A stretch of 64,000 nt of DNA from JACVRN01 sp035276685 (GCA_035276685.1 DATELK010000095.1:34361-98360); one strand, 5' to 3'. Counted from the stretch's first letter, positions 7,668-17,295 are shown. The notes: generated by a model from the sequence alone, not told the origin. A program made the numbers and translations.

Positions 7668-9125
7668 TCAGGCGTTGGAGGTGGCCCAGCGCTCGCCTTC
7701 GCGCAGTAGCGTCTCAGACTTCTCTATAGAAGTCGCTTCGGTGTAGACGCGTAGCACGGGCTCTGTGCCGGACTGGCGGAAGAGAAGCCAGGACTCGTCC
7801 TCAAAAAGGAGCTTGGTGCCGTCTAGCCTCTCGACGCCCACTACTTTGTGCCCGGCGATTTCCGAGGGAGGCTTTGCGGCCATCTCTTCAACGAGCGAGA
7901 GCCCTCGCTCGACCGCCATGTGCAGGTCGCTGCGGTTAAAGTAGAACTCGCCGAACTCCCTGTGCATGTCGCGCACCATCTCGGACGGCGCTTTGCCCGC
8001 CGAGACAACAGCTTCCAGAAAGAGAAGGCTGTTGAGTATGCCGTCGCGTTCGGGGATGTGGCCCGCGACGCCTATGCCGCCTGACTCTTCCGCGCCCAAC
8101 AGGATATTTTCACGCAGCATGAGGTCTGCCACGTACTTGAAGCCAATGGGAGTGTCGAAGAGCGGCAGATTTAGCGACTGGCAGATGCGCTTTGTCAGCA
8201 CGCTCTGAGAGAAGGTGCGAACGACTCCGCCCGTCATGCCTCTCGTGCGCGCCATGTGCAGGAGGATGAGCGGCACCACCTCGTGCATGGTCATGGTCTG
8301 GCCAAGCTCGTTGACCGCGCCGACTCTGTCCGCGTCTCCGTCCGTCGCCAATCCCAGTTGAGCATCAAGCTCTCTGACACGCGCTTTCAGAGGCGAAAGG
8401 TTGCGGTCAATCGGCTCAGGATTGACTCCACCGAAGAAGGCGTCGCGCCCCGCGCGTATCGTCTCCGCACGAGTCGCGCCTCCACGCAGAAAGCTCTCGA
8501 CCCATTGCCCGCCCGAGCCATGCATGGAGTCAACTACGACTCGAAGGCCGGAAGCACGGAGGCGTTCGAGGTCAACGTAAGAAGCTATCTGAGCCCTGTA
8601 GCTCGCCTCGCACTCTTCGTAAAAGGCTCGTGCTTCGGAGGCTGAGACATCTCCCAGCTTAACAGGCTCCGCATCAAGCAGCGCTTCGACGGCTGAAGTG
8701 GTCTCGACTGTCGCACTCCCGCCCCACGGGGCTTTGATTTTGAAGCCGTTGAACTCAGGCGAATTGTGTGAAGCGGTGATGACGACTCCGCCCAGAGCGC
8801 CGCGCTCGCGCACGGCCCACGAGACGAGCGGCGTCGGAACCGATTCGGGAAAGAGCGCGACGTTAAGATTGTTGCCGGAGAGCACCTCTGCCGCCCGCCG
8901 CGCGAAGTGTTCCGAGAGAAAGCGCCTGTCGTAGCCGACTATGACGAGAGAAGGCGAAGCAGCATTGCTTTCATCCGAAGCCTCGCGGCTTGCCTGCAGC
9001 TTAAGGAAGCTCGCGTAGGCTTGCGCCACTCGCTCAAGGTTCCGGAAGGTGAAGCCTTCGGCTATGACCGCGCGCCAGCCGTCCGTCCCGAAGCGTATCT
9101 TTGTCAAAGCGTCAGGCGCGCTCAC
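7668..9125 (-). CDS. Phosphoglucomutase/phosphomannomutase family protein
   Basis: A 485-residue alpha-D-phosphohexomutase. It has the phosphoserine loop TASHN (S119), the metal loop DGDADR (262-267), the sugar loop GAEESGG (344-350) and the phosphate site RQSGTEP near the C-terminus. It interconverts hexose 1- and 6-phosphates; glucose, mannose or glucosamine cannot be told apart here. It starts GTG at 9125 and overlaps the upstream nucleotidyltransferase gene by 4 bp, implying translational coupling and a shared sugar-nucleotide route. Confidence 0.9.
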   Translation of the reverse strand: MSAPDALTKIRFGTDGWRAVIAEGFTFRNLERVAQAYASFLKLQASREASDESNAASPSLVIVGYDRRFLSEHFARRAAEVLSGNNLNVALFPESVPTPLVSWAVRERGALGGVVITASHNSPEFNGFKIKAPWGGSATVETTSAVEALLDAEPVKLGDVSASEARAFYEECEASYRAQIASYVDLERLRASGLRVVVDSMHGSGGQWVESFLRGGATRAETIRAGRDAFFGGVNPEPIDRNLSPLKARVRELDAQLGLATDGDADRVGAVNELGQTMTMHEVVPLILLHMARTRGMTGGVVRTFSQSVLTKRICQSLNLPLFDTPIGFKYVADLMLRENILLGAEESGGIGVAGHIPERDGILNSLLFLEAVVSAGKAPSEMVRDMHREFGEFYFNRSDLHMAVERGLSLVEEMAAKPPSEIAGHKVVGVERLDGTKLLFEDESWLLFRQSGTEPVLRVYTEATSIEKSETLLREGERWATSNA

Positions 9126-10171
9126 TCGTGCGAGCCTCCGAGCTGCGAGTAGTCTGTGATAGAGGTCTTGTCGCCTAAGACTGCGCCCGCGCCTACCTGA
9201 GCAGAGCGCCCTATGTGACAGCCGCGACCCGTGACGGCTCCGAAGACCTGCGCGCCTGAGCCCACGCGCGTGTGCGGCCAGAGGATGGAGTTCTCCACGC
9301 GCGCCTTCTCCTCTATGTAGCAGCCGGGGCCTATGACGCTGTTGATGACCTCAGCGCCCGGCTTTATAAAACAGTCGTCGCCTATCATGGAAAGCTCGTC
9401 AATCTCCGCGGCCGTCGCGGAGTCGAAATTCCCGCGCCGCTCCTTCAGGTGAATGCGGCCTACGCGTCCCGCCAGCAAGTCCATGTGAGCTTGCAGGTAT
9501 CTTTCGGGCGTGCCTATGTCAATCCAGTAGGTTCTCTGCGGGATGTGCGCGAAGAACTTCTCGCCGCTCTCAAGCAGCTTCGGGAAGAGGCCGTACTCGA
9601 AGGAGTGATTCTCGCCCGCCGGTATGAAGTCCAGCACCTTCGGCTCAAGTATGTAGGTGCCCGCGTTAATCGTGTTGACGGTTATCTCCTCTGCCTTGGG
9701 CTTCTCAAGAAAGCGGCGGACGTGACCGTCCTCTTCCGTCTCAACCAGCCCGTAAGCCGTGGGATTATCGACAGGCGTCAGCACTATGGTAGCGGTCGCG
9801 CCCCTCGCGTTGTGCTCGCGTATGACAGCCTTCAAGTCAAGGTCTGTGAGGATGTCGCCGTTGAAGACAACGGTCGGCTCTCGTATCAGGTCTTCCGCGT
9901 ACTTGTAGGCTCCGGCCGTGCCCATAGGCTGCGGCTCGACGGTGTATTTAAGATTTACGCCGTAGTCGCTTCCGTCGCCGAGCAGCTGTTCTATCTTGTG
10001 CGGCTGGTAGGAAAGAGACAGAGTGATGTCCTTTATCCCCGCTCGCTTCAGCGTGTCAATCTGGTATAGAAGGAAAGGACGATTGCAGATTGGGACGATG
10101 GGCTTGGGCGTGTAGACCGTCAGCGGCCTGAGCCGCGTCCCCTTACCGCCCGCTAGAATGAGTGCCTGCAT
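9122..10171 (-). CDS. NDP-sugar synthase (sugar-1-phosphate nucleotidyltransferase with hexapeptide domain)
   Basis: A 349-residue protein. The N-terminal nucleotidyltransferase fold carries LAGGKGTRLRPLT (residues 6-18) and TPKPIVPICNRP. Residues from about 250 on form left-handed beta-helix hexapeptide repeats (VINSVIGPGCYIEEKARVEN region). Such proteins make GDP-mannose, dTDP- or UDP-glucose; the nucleotide cannot be fixed from sequence alone. Overlap with the phosphohexomutase gene supports successive steps: mutase then nucleotidyl transfer. Confidence 0.88.
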   Translation of the reverse strand: MQALILAGGKGTRLRPLTVYTPKPIVPICNRPFLLYQIDTLKRAGIKDITLSLSYQPHKIEQLLGDGSDYGVNLKYTVEPQPMGTAGAYKYAEDLIREPTVVFNGDILTDLDLKAVIREHNARGATATIVLTPVDNPTAYGLVETEEDGHVRRFLEKPKAEEITVNTINAGTYILEPKVLDFIPAGENHSFEYGLFPKLLESGEKFFAHIPQRTYWIDIGTPERYLQAHMDLLAGRVGRIHLKERRGNFDSATAAEIDELSMIGDDCFIKPGAEVINSVIGPGCYIEEKARVENSILWPHTRVGSGAQVFGAVTGRGCHIGRSAQVGAGAVLGDKTSITDYSQLGGSHE

Positions 10172-10273
10172 GATTATTCGGGGTTAAGAGATTAAGTATT
10201 CAAAAACAGTGAAGTCTAACACTCACTCGCGCGCCTTTTCAAACGAGCGCTTCTAACCGGAAGAGTCGCTTGC

Positions 10274-10301
10274 TTGACACCCTTTGTTGCCAACGTATAA
10301 T
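10274..10301 (+). promoter_or_regulatory. Consensus sigma-70 promoter upstream of thiolase
   Basis: TTGACA (10274-10279), a 16-bp spacer and TATAAT (10296-10301); both hexamers are perfect. Transcription should start near 10308, leaving a leader of about 80 nt to the ATG at 10388. Confidence 0.8.
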
Positions 10302-10387
10302 CAAACCAGTGAATAGTAGGTAGTAAATCCCTTGAGACAAAGCATCTCTTTCTATTCACCATTTACTTCTTACCAGGAGCAGTTGTC

Positions 10388-11575
10388 ATGAGCGAGAGAA
10401 GGGAAGCCGTCATCATCAGCGCCGTTCGCACGCCTACCGGAAAGTTTCAGGGCGCGCTCAAAGGATTCAAAGCCACGGAGCTTGGCGCGATGGTCGTGCG
10501 CGAGGCCGTCAGCCGCGCAGGCGTTGAGCCCGAAGATGTGGACGAAGTGATTATGGGCTGCGTCATACAGGCTGGCCTCGGCCAGAATCCCGCGCGTCAG
10601 GCCGCGCTCAAGGGAGGCATCCCGTTCGGCGTCTCGGCCGTGACGATTAATAAGGTCTGCGGCTCTGGCCTGAAGTCTGTGATGATGGCCGCACAGGGCA
10701 TACAGCTTGGCGACTCCGAAGTCGTAGTAGCAGGCGGCATGGAGTCCATGTCCAACGCTCCTTACATTATCCCGAACGCGAGAGAAGGCTATCGCTTGGG
10801 TAACGGCGTGCTGGTGGACGCCATGATTCACGACGGGCTCTGGTGCGCCTTTGAGAACTATCACATGGGCAACACTGGAGAGGTCGTGGCAGACCGCTAC
10901 GGCGTGACGAGACAGGAGCAGGACGAGTACGCGCTCAACTCTCATAAGAAGGCCGCAGCCGCCATCAAGGACGGAAGGTTCAAAGACGAAATCTTCGCCG
11001 TCGAGATTCCGCAGAAGAAGGGCGACCCTGTAATCTTCGACACGGACGAGGCCGTTCGTCTCGATGCTTCTATTGAAGCATTGTCGAAACTTAAACCTGC
11101 CTTCAAGGAGGGCGGGACTGTGACGGCAGGGAACGCGCCCGGAGTCAACGACGGCGCATCGGCTCTCGTAGTCACTTCGCTTGAGCGTGCGCGTGAGATG
11201 AATGTGGAGCCTATGGCGCGCATAGCGGCGCAGGCGACCTCAGGCATTCAGCCCGAGCTTGTCATGATGGCTCCGGTCGAGGCGATTCGCCGCGTGCTCA
11301 AGAAGGCTGGCTGGACACTTGACGAGGTAGACCTGATTGAGCTGAACGAAGCCTTCTCCGTGCAGGCCATAGCGATTATGAGAGAGCTTGAGATTGACCC
11401 GAAGAAGGTGAACGTCAACGGCGGCGCGGTCGCGCTCGGCCACGCCATAGGCCAATCCGGCTCGCGCGTGCTGACCACCATGCTCTACGAGATGAAGCGG
11501 CGCAACGTGCATAGAGGGCTGGCCGCTCTCTGCCTGGGCGGCGGCAACGCCGTGGCCTTAGCGGTAGAAAGATAA
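10388..11575 (+). CDS. Acetyl-CoA C-acetyltransferase (thiolase)
   Basis: A 395-residue thiolase. The acylation cysteine lies in NKVCGSGLKS (C91), GGMESMS follows, and the C-terminus holds the catalytic His in NGGAVALGHAIG and Cys in LCLGGGNA. It condenses or cleaves acetoacetyl-CoA/3-ketoacyl-CoA. The 3-hydroxyacyl-CoA dehydrogenase at 12170 gives the next step in the same direction, and etfBA lies further on. AGGAGCAG precedes the ATG. Confidence 0.94.
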   Translation: MSERREAVIISAVRTPTGKFQGALKGFKATELGAMVVREAVSRAGVEPEDVDEVIMGCVIQAGLGQNPARQAALKGGIPFGVSAVTINKVCGSGLKSVMMAAQGIQLGDSEVVVAGGMESMSNAPYIIPNAREGYRLGNGVLVDAMIHDGLWCAFENYHMGNTGEVVADRYGVTRQEQDEYALNSHKKAAAAIKDGRFKDEIFAVEIPQKKGDPVIFDTDEAVRLDASIEALSKLKPAFKEGGTVTAGNAPGVNDGASALVVTSLERAREMNVEPMARIAAQATSGIQPELVMMAPVEAIRRVLKKAGWTLDEVDLIELNEAFSVQAIAIMRELEIDPKKVNVNGGAVALGHAIGQSGSRVLTTMLYEMKRRNVHRGLAALCLGGGNAVALAVER

Positions 11576-11607
11576 AAGAGGAGTTTTGTCCCGGGCTGTA
11601 AAAGCGT

Positions 11608-12126
11608 ATGGCGACGAAAGAAGAGCACAATAAATACTTAGCCTACTCGCATCTGGGCTACGCCGCGTTTCAGACTCTGATGATGCTCGTGATGGTTGTC
11701 TTCGCGGCCATCATCGTCGGCGGCATCGCCGCGTCCGACACGAGCGGCGAGTTCCCGGCGGGTCTTGTGGCTGTCGTCCTGACCATCAGCTTCCTCTTTC
11801 AGCTACTCTTCACGGTGCCCTCTTTCGTGGCGGGCTTCGGGCTGCTGAAGAGAAAGAGCTGGGCCAAGACGGCGGCCATGGTAGCGGGCTTTATCTCCGC
11901 CATGAGCTTTCCGTTCGGCGTGGCGGTCTGCGTCTACACCTTCTGGTTTCTCTTCGGCGCGAACGGCAAGTCGCTTTACGAAGGTCAGCCCGCGATGGCC
12001 GGCGGCAATTCCGACTTCTATCTGAACGAGCCGACCGAAGATGAGAACACCATAGGCAGGTGGACGGAGCGCAGGAAGCGCGAGGAGTACGTGCCGCCCA
12101 AAGAGATGCCTAACTGGCGGGACTGA
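11608..12126 (+). CDS. Hypothetical membrane protein (about four helices)
   Basis: A 172-residue protein with hydrophobic segments at roughly 20-43, 51-80, 86-100 and 101-117. A charged cytoplasmic tail ends PPKEMPNWRD. No family is recognised with confidence; the fold could be DUF4064-like. It sits between thiolase and the 3-hydroxyacyl-CoA dehydrogenase with short gaps, so it is probably cotranscribed with them. Confidence 0.75.
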   Translation: MATKEEHNKYLAYSHLGYAAFQTLMMLVMVVFAAIIVGGIAASDTSGEFPAGLVAVVLTISFLFQLLFTVPSFVAGFGLLKRKSWAKTAAMVAGFISAMSFPFGVAVCVYTFWFLFGANGKSLYEGQPAMAGGNSDFYLNEPTEDENTIGRWTERRKREEYVPPKEMPNWRD

Positions 12127-12169
12127 CGATTTTGGATTTTAGATTCCGGATTGGAGCGGCTGTACTGGC

Positions 12170-13015
12170 TTGAGCGAGACGATTGGTGTCATAGGCGCGG
12201 GGACTATGGGCAACGGTATAGCGCAGGTGTGCGCGCGTGCCGGTTACTCGGTCGTCATGCGCGATGTCAAACAGGAGTTTCTTGAGCGCGGCCTGCAAAC
12301 GATTGACAAGAGCCTGCAACGCGACGTGGACAAGGAGCGGCTCAAGGCGGAAGAGAAGCAGGAGATTGTCTCTCGCATACGCGCGGTCACGGACTGGGAA
12401 GCCCTGGGCAGCGCGAGCCTCGTAGTCGAGGCCGTCTCCGAAGACTTCGGAGTCAAATCAGAAGTCTTTCGCAAGCTGGACGAGATAACGAGCGCGGACG
12501 CGATACTTGCCTCTAATACTTCGTCCATCTCCATCACGAAAATCGCGGCCCAGACTAAAAGGCCGGACAAAGTTATAGGCATGCACTTCATGAACCCCGT
12601 GCCGGTCATGAAGCTGGTGGAGATAATCCGAGGCATTGCCACGTCGGACGAGACTTATGAGCGCGTGCGTCGGCTGACGGAGCAACTGGGTAAGACGCCG
12701 CTCGAATGCAACGACTCGCCCGGCTTCGTCTCAAACCGCGTGCTGATGCCCATGATTAACGAGGCCGTCTTCACGCTCTACGAAGGCGTGGCGACCAGAG
12801 AGAGCATAGACGGCATCATGAAGCTAGGCATGAATCATCCTATGGGGCCGCTCACGCTCGCGGACTTCATAGGCCTTGATGTCTGCCTGGCAATCATGAA
12901 CGTGCTTTACGAAGGCTTAGGCGACCCCAAATATCGCCCCTGCCCGCTCCTGAAGAAATACGTGGACGCGGGCTGGCTCGGCAGAAAGACCGGGCGCGGG
13001 TTCTACGAATATTAG
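12170..13015 (+). CDS. 3-hydroxybutyryl-CoA dehydrogenase
   Basis: A 281-residue NAD-dependent enzyme. The N-terminal Rossmann motif is GVIGAGTMGNGIAQ. The catalytic region includes SNTSSISIT, GMHFMNPVPVMKLVEII and the C-terminal domain ending GRKTGRGFYEY. It oxidises 3-hydroxyacyl-CoA to 3-ketoacyl-CoA, pairing with the thiolase upstream. The start is TTG at 12170, just before the Rossmann strand; no strong ribosome site is seen. Confidence 0.93.
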   Translation: MSETIGVIGAGTMGNGIAQVCARAGYSVVMRDVKQEFLERGLQTIDKSLQRDVDKERLKAEEKQEIVSRIRAVTDWEALGSASLVVEAVSEDFGVKSEVFRKLDEITSADAILASNTSSISITKIAAQTKRPDKVIGMHFMNPVPVMKLVEIIRGIATSDETYERVRRLTEQLGKTPLECNDSPGFVSNRVLMPMINEAVFTLYEGVATRESIDGIMKLGMNHPMGPLTLADFIGLDVCLAIMNVLYEGLGDPKYRPCPLLKKYVDAGWLGRKTGRGFYEY

Positions 13016-13039
13016 CAGCCCTACAATTTGCGAGACCCC

Positions 13040-14281
13040 ATGCAAACCGTTAATTACTATTGCCAGAAGTGTCTTGCCCCGAACCCCTTCGGGCAGGAAC
13101 TGTGCGGGCGTTGCGGCACGCGCCTGATGTTGATTGTGGAGCCGCCCACCGGACGCTTTGAGACCGACATGATGGGGGCGGGGCCCGAAGAGCATCTGCT
13201 TGAGCGCGTGTCGGCGCTGGAAAACCGCCTGATGCGCATCACAGACCGTCTTGAGCAGAGCCTGAATCTTCTGCTCAGGCAGGCGCGCAACTCCTATTTC
13301 GACCACGCGCTGCTGGAATCGCTCATCTCCCTTTTGAGCGAAGCCGGAACAGTTGACCGCGAGAAGCTCGAAGGCTTCTGGCACGAGCGCTGCCAGCGTG
13401 ACTCGCTTGAGCGCGACGAGATAGAGCGCAGAGAGCGCCTGCGCGCAGAGATTGTGGCGGGCTACAAGGGGCAGCGCGCGGAGGACTTCGCGCAGGACGT
13501 TGCGGAAGGAATGGAGCTTCTGACGGAAGGGCTGGCCGAGCAGGCCGTTCAAACTCTTGAGCGCGCAAGCGCCCTCTCGCCCCAGAACATTCCCCTGCTG
13601 GCTTTCATAGGCGAGCACTTTTTCCGCGCCGGGCGCATGGCTCCCGCGCGAAGCTATCTACAGCGAGCCTTTGACCTCTCGCCCGGCGACGACCGCGTCT
13701 GCCTGCTGCTTGGACTTGCCCTAGGCGACGAGGGAGAGGCCGAAAGCGCCAAGAAGCTTTTGAGCGATGCCGTCAAGCGCGGGCACGCTTCGTTCGCAGC
13801 GCACTACGGGCTCGGCAGAATCCTCGCCGCCGAAGAGCGCTGGCGCGAAGCCTTGCAGGAGTTCAAGCGTGCGCTGGCCGTGCGCTCCTCGCCCGAGGCT
13901 CATTACGTGGTCGGCTGCGTCTATTACCAGCTGGGCCACGACCGCATGGCCGGGCGGCACCTGCGCAAAGCCCTTGAGATGGATGGGGAATATGCTGCGG
14001 CCCTTTACGTGCTGGGGCTGGTGCTGCTTCGCACGGGCGAGCGTGCCCGCGCTCGACATTGTTTCCAGTCGGCGCGCGAAAAATCATCGAGCGAGCCGCG
14101 CTACGCCGCAGCCGCGCGCAACATGCTCAAGACGCCCGGTCGAACGGCCCCGCACGCGCCCTTCTTCAACGTCGCGCGCACACGCGGGCGGCGGCTGGTG
14201 ACTTGCGGTGATAAGCGGCTGGCCGACGCCGTCATCACGGACGCGCTCAATTCGTCCGGCGCAAGCGACAAGGAGCGGTAG
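13040..14281 (+). CDS. Zinc-ribbon and TPR repeat protein
   Basis: A 413-residue protein. The N-terminus has a four-cysteine zinc ribbon (CQKC at 8-11 and CGRC at 22-25). A coiled-coil-like stretch follows, and then several tetratricopeptide repeats from about residue 150 to 380 (for example ALSPQNIPLLAFIGEHFFRA and YVVGCVYYQLGHDRMAGRHL). I use ATG 13040, which begins MQTVNYYC; a TTG 12 nt earlier is also open. TPRs suggest a scaffold or chaperone role; no partner can be named. Confidence 0.8.
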   Translation: MQTVNYYCQKCLAPNPFGQELCGRCGTRLMLIVEPPTGRFETDMMGAGPEEHLLERVSALENRLMRITDRLEQSLNLLLRQARNSYFDHALLESLISLLSEAGTVDREKLEGFWHERCQRDSLERDEIERRERLRAEIVAGYKGQRAEDFAQDVAEGMELLTEGLAEQAVQTLERASALSPQNIPLLAFIGEHFFRAGRMAPARSYLQRAFDLSPGDDRVCLLLGLALGDEGEAESAKKLLSDAVKRGHASFAAHYGLGRILAAEERWREALQEFKRALAVRSSPEAHYVVGCVYYQLGHDRMAGRHLRKALEMDGEYAAALYVLGLVLLRTGERARARHCFQSAREKSSSEPRYAAAARNMLKTPGRTAPHAPFFNVARTRGRRLVTCGDKRLADAVITDALNSSGASDKER

Positions 14282-14300
14282 ACGGAGCTTCCGGCTCAAG

Positions 14301-14328
14301 TTGACACAAGCGCGCAAGCCGCTATAAT
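14301..14328 (+). promoter_or_regulatory. Consensus sigma-70 promoter for the yceD-rpmF-plsX-fab run
   Basis: TTGACA (14301-14306), a 16-bp spacer and TATAAT (14323-14328) are perfect hexamers. It lies between the TPR gene and yceD, so the lipid synthesis run has its own strong start. Confidence 0.8.
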
Positions 14329-14385
14329 ACAACCTTTTGTGCGCCTGTTGCTCGCAAGCGCCATAAGCATCAAGGCGGGTCTATC

Positions 14386-14904
14386 GTGCGAATCGAGCTT
14401 GATAAACTGGAAGGAAAGTCCGCGCAGTTCGCGCACACGTATGGTGCGGACGAGCTTGTGCTGGACGACGAACACGCGCGATTAACTGAGCCGCCGCAGG
14501 TCACAGGGCGCATCAATCGCAGCGGCCACGAGGTTCGACTGCGCGGGCAGATAACGGCACGCGCCGAGGTTGACTGCGACCGCTGCCTGAAGCAGGTGAC
14601 TGTGCCCGTTGAGGCGGACTTTGACGTGACCTACGTTCCGGCGAGCGATTACGTGGAGCAGCAGGGCGCGGCCGAGTTGCAGGAAGAAGATTTGGGCGTC
14701 TCTGTTTACGAGAACGAGACGATTGACGTGGACGAGCTTGTGCGGGAGCAGGTCTTACTGGCCATCCCTGCGCGGGCTCTCTGCACGGAAGATTGCAAGG
14801 GGCTCTGCCCCGTCTGCGGAGCGAACCGCAACGAAGCCGCCTGCGAGTGCGAGTCTCAGGAGACAGACCCTCGCTGGGCGGCGCTGAAGAATCTTACAGA
14901 ATAG
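14386..14904 (+). CDS. yceD: YceD/DUF177 family protein
   Basis: A 172-residue protein of the YceD family that almost always precedes rpmF. It shows the paired RCLKQV region (CDRCL) and the C-terminal cysteine cluster CTEDCKGLCPVCGANRN, probably metal-binding. YceD has been linked to ribosomal RNA handling in plants and bacteria. GTG start at 14386. It is 18 nt from rpmF. Confidence 0.9.
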   Translation: MRIELDKLEGKSAQFAHTYGADELVLDDEHARLTEPPQVTGRINRSGHEVRLRGQITARAEVDCDRCLKQVTVPVEADFDVTYVPASDYVEQQGAAELQEEDLGVSVYENETIDVDELVREQVLLAIPARALCTEDCKGLCPVCGANRNEAACECESQETDPRWAALKNLTE

Positions 14905-14922
14905 TTTATAAGGAAGTTTGTA

Positions 14923-15108
14923 ATGCCTAATCCAAAACGACGACATTCAAAATCACGCTCGCGCAAGCGTCGCGCGCATGACGCGCTTCGCGCGCCGCAG
15001 ACATCCATCTGCCCGAATTGCCAGGAGCCGCGCCAGTCGCACCGCGTCTGCCCCAAGTGCGGCTACTACAAGGGCCGCGAGATAATTCAGGTCGAACCGA
15101 CAGCGTAA
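14923..15108 (+). CDS. rpmF: 50S ribosomal protein L32
   Basis: A 61-residue basic protein beginning MPNPKRRHSKSRSRKRRAHD with a zinc ribbon (CPNC at about 30, CPKC at about 46) and GYYKGREII. It is the normal length. The context yceD-rpmF-plsX-fabH is the classic arrangement. Confidence 0.97.
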   Translation: MPNPKRRHSKSRSRKRRAHDALRAPQTSICPNCQEPRQSHRVCPKCGYYKGREIIQVEPTA

Positions 15109-15110
15109 AA

Positions 15111-15197
15111 GCAGTTTTCAGTAATCAGTTTTCAGTTCTCAGAAAAGACAAGGCTTGCTTTTCCTGAAAACTGAAAACTCAGAACTGAAAACTGTTC
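15111..15197. repeat. Imperfect palindrome of CAGTTTTCAG units between rpmF and plsX
   Basis: The left arm (about 15111-15147) and right arm (about 15160-15197) are made of repeated CAGTTTTCAGTT/AACTGAAAACTG words and fold into a long imperfect hairpin. It ends a few bases before the plsX start, so it is transcribed with the operon. Confidence 0.8.
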
Positions 15198-15204
15198 TTC
15201 TAAG

Positions 15205-16266
15205 ATGAAGCGTGGCCCGCATCAACTGACCGGCAAGGTCGTGCTAGACGCTATGGGTTCCGACCACGCGCCGCAGGTGGAGATTGACGGCGCTATGGCG
15301 GCTGCGCGCGATTTCGGCATAGGCGTCATACTCGTGGGCCAGCCCGAAGTGGTGGAGCCGGAGCTTCGTCGCTGCGGCTGGCGCGGGCAGGGCCATCGCG
15401 GCATAGAGCTGGTCGAGGCGGCTGAAGTCATAGGCATGGACGAGCCCGTGGCGACCGCCGTCCGCCGCAAGAAGAAGAGCTCTTTGAGGGTCGGAACGCG
15501 GCTCGTCACGGAAGGCCATGCGGACGGCTTTGTCTCGGCGGGCAACACGGGCGCTGCCATGGCTACGGCCAAGATGGTGATAGGGATGCTGCCCGGCGTT
15601 GACCGCCCGGCGCTCGCCGCCTTGATTCCTACTAAAAGCGGCAAGCCGACTTTGTTGCTGGACGTGGGCGCGAACGCGGAGTGCAAGCCGCAGCACCTGG
15701 CGCAGTTTGCTATCATGGGTGACGCTTATTCGCGCGCCGTGCTCGGCACCATGCGCCCGACCGTCGGGCTCATGAGCATTGGCGAAGAAGAGGCCAAGGG
15801 GAACGACCTGACGAAAGAGGCTTTTCCTCTCATGAGGGATTTGACGAGCCTCAATTTCGTCGGCAACGTAGAGGGGCGGGACGTTTTCACAGGGGCCGTA
15901 GACGTGATAGTGACGGACGGCTTCACGGGCAACGTGATGTTGAAGCTGTCCGAGGGGCTCACGGACGCCATGCTCTCTATGATTCGGCGCGAGCTGTCGG
16001 CTTCCGCGATTACCAAGGCGGGCGCTATGCTGGCCCGACCCGCGTTCAGGAACATAAAGAAGCGGCTCGATTACACGGAGTACGGCGGAGCGCCGCTTTT
16101 GGGCGTCAGGCAGATTGTAGTCATAGGGCACGGCAGCTCTAATGCCAGAGCAATCCGCAGCGCCATTCGCAGCGTCAAGGAGTTTTCCGAGCATCGCGCA
16201 GGCGAGCGCATAGAATCGGGCATAGCCGAAACCAACGCCAGAGAGTTCGCTGTAGCTGGTAAATAG
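15205..16266 (+). CDS. plsX: Phosphate acyltransferase PlsX
   Basis: A 353-residue enzyme that makes acyl-phosphate from acyl-ACP for phospholipid synthesis. Typical motifs are VVLDAMGSDHAPQVEIDGA near residue 15, SAGNTGAAMA, and GFTGNVMLKLSEG. The length is typical. It lies between rpmF and fabH. The repeat hairpin ends just before its ATG at 15205. Confidence 0.95.
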   Translation: MKRGPHQLTGKVVLDAMGSDHAPQVEIDGAMAAARDFGIGVILVGQPEVVEPELRRCGWRGQGHRGIELVEAAEVIGMDEPVATAVRRKKKSSLRVGTRLVTEGHADGFVSAGNTGAAMATAKMVIGMLPGVDRPALAALIPTKSGKPTLLLDVGANAECKPQHLAQFAIMGDAYSRAVLGTMRPTVGLMSIGEEEAKGNDLTKEAFPLMRDLTSLNFVGNVEGRDVFTGAVDVIVTDGFTGNVMLKLSEGLTDAMLSMIRRELSASAITKAGAMLARPAFRNIKKRLDYTEYGGAPLLGVRQIVVIGHGSSNARAIRSAIRSVKEFSEHRAGERIESGIAETNAREFAVAGK

Positions 16267-16308
16267 TGAATGGAAGAGCTGCTTTCATCCTTTCGCTGAG
16301 GGGTTGTG

Positions 16309-17295
16309 ATGGCAACAGTAAATGCAGGCATTTTGGGGACGGGCCACGCTTACCCGGAAGGCATTCTGACGAACGCCGACCTGGAGAAAATGGTCGAGAC
16401 CTCTGACGATTGGATAACTTCGCGCACGGGCATCAAGCAGAGGCGCAAGGCCGCGCCCGAAGAGTACACTTCGCTCTTTGCCGTGCGCGCCGCGCGTCAA
16501 GCCATAGAGCGCGCCCGCATAGACCCATCCGACATAGACCTGCTCATCTGCGCCACGGTGACTCCCGACCAGATTCTCCCTTCTACCGGCTGTCTTATTC
16601 AGGCAGAGCTTGGAGCCAACAACGCCGCCGCCTTCGACCTCGCGGCTGCCTGCTCAGGCTTTCTCTACGGCCTGACCCTGGCCAACACCATGATAAAGAC
16701 CGGCCAGTCGAAGACGGCTCTGGTCATCGGCGCGGAAGTCCTGACTCGCTACGTTGATTACACAGACCGCTCCACGTGCGTCATCTTCGGTGACGGCGCG
16801 GGCGCAGCCGTGCTCGGGCCCGTAGAAGAGGGGCGAGGAATTTTGGCCGCGCGCATCAGGTCTGACGGTCGCTTCGCGGAGCAGCTTTACGCGCCGGGCG
16901 GTGGCACGCGCCTTGGCACTACGGCCGAGACCATAGAGCAGGGCCTGCACTTCTACAAGATGAAGGGCAACGAGCTTTTCAAGGTGGCCGTGCGCTCCAT
17001 GGCCGATGTCTCAAGAGAAGTTTTACAGGAGGCGGACGTGCGCGCAGAAGACGTGAGCCTCTTCATCCCGCATCAGGCCAATCAGAGAATCACGGACGCC
17101 GTCGCGGGCAAGCTCGACGTAGACCCGGAGCGCATCTATTCCAACATAGCCATGCACGGCAACACCTCTTCGGCTTCGATTCCGATTGCGCTGGACGAAT
17201 GCGTCGGGGCAGGCCGCGTCAAGGAAGGCGACCACGTGCTGCTCGCATCTTTCGGCGGCGGCGTCACCTGGGGCGGCGTAGTCATACGCTGGTAG
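16309..17295 (+). CDS. fabH: 3-oxoacyl-ACP synthase III
   Basis: A 328-residue ketoacyl-ACP synthase that starts fatty acid synthesis from acetyl-CoA and malonyl-ACP. The catalytic Cys is C115 in LAAACSGFLYG, with His in FIPHQANQRI and Asn in MHGNTSSASIP. I use ATG 16309 because GAGGGG lies 5 nt upstream; a GTG directly before it is too close to that site. Confidence 0.95.
   Translation: MATVNAGILGTGHAYPEGILTNADLEKMVETSDDWITSRTGIKQRRKAAPEEYTSLFAVRAARQAIERARIDPSDIDLLICATVTPDQILPSTGCLIQAELGANNAAAFDLAAACSGFLYGLTLANTMIKTGQSKTALVIGAEVLTRYVDYTDRSTCVIFGDGAGAAVLGPVEEGRGILAARIRSDGRFAEQLYAPGGGTRLGTTAETIEQGLHFYKMKGNELFKVAVRSMADVSREVLQEADVRAEDVSLFIPHQANQRITDAVAGKLDVDPERIYSNIAMHGNTSSASIPIALDECVGAGRVKEGDHVLLASFGGGVTWGGVVIRW

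Noticed and set aside
10308..10374. Hairpin upstream of thiolase from GTGAATAG/CTATTCAC
   Set aside because: The words are permuted between the two arms, so a long stable stem cannot form. Probably decayed repeat words.
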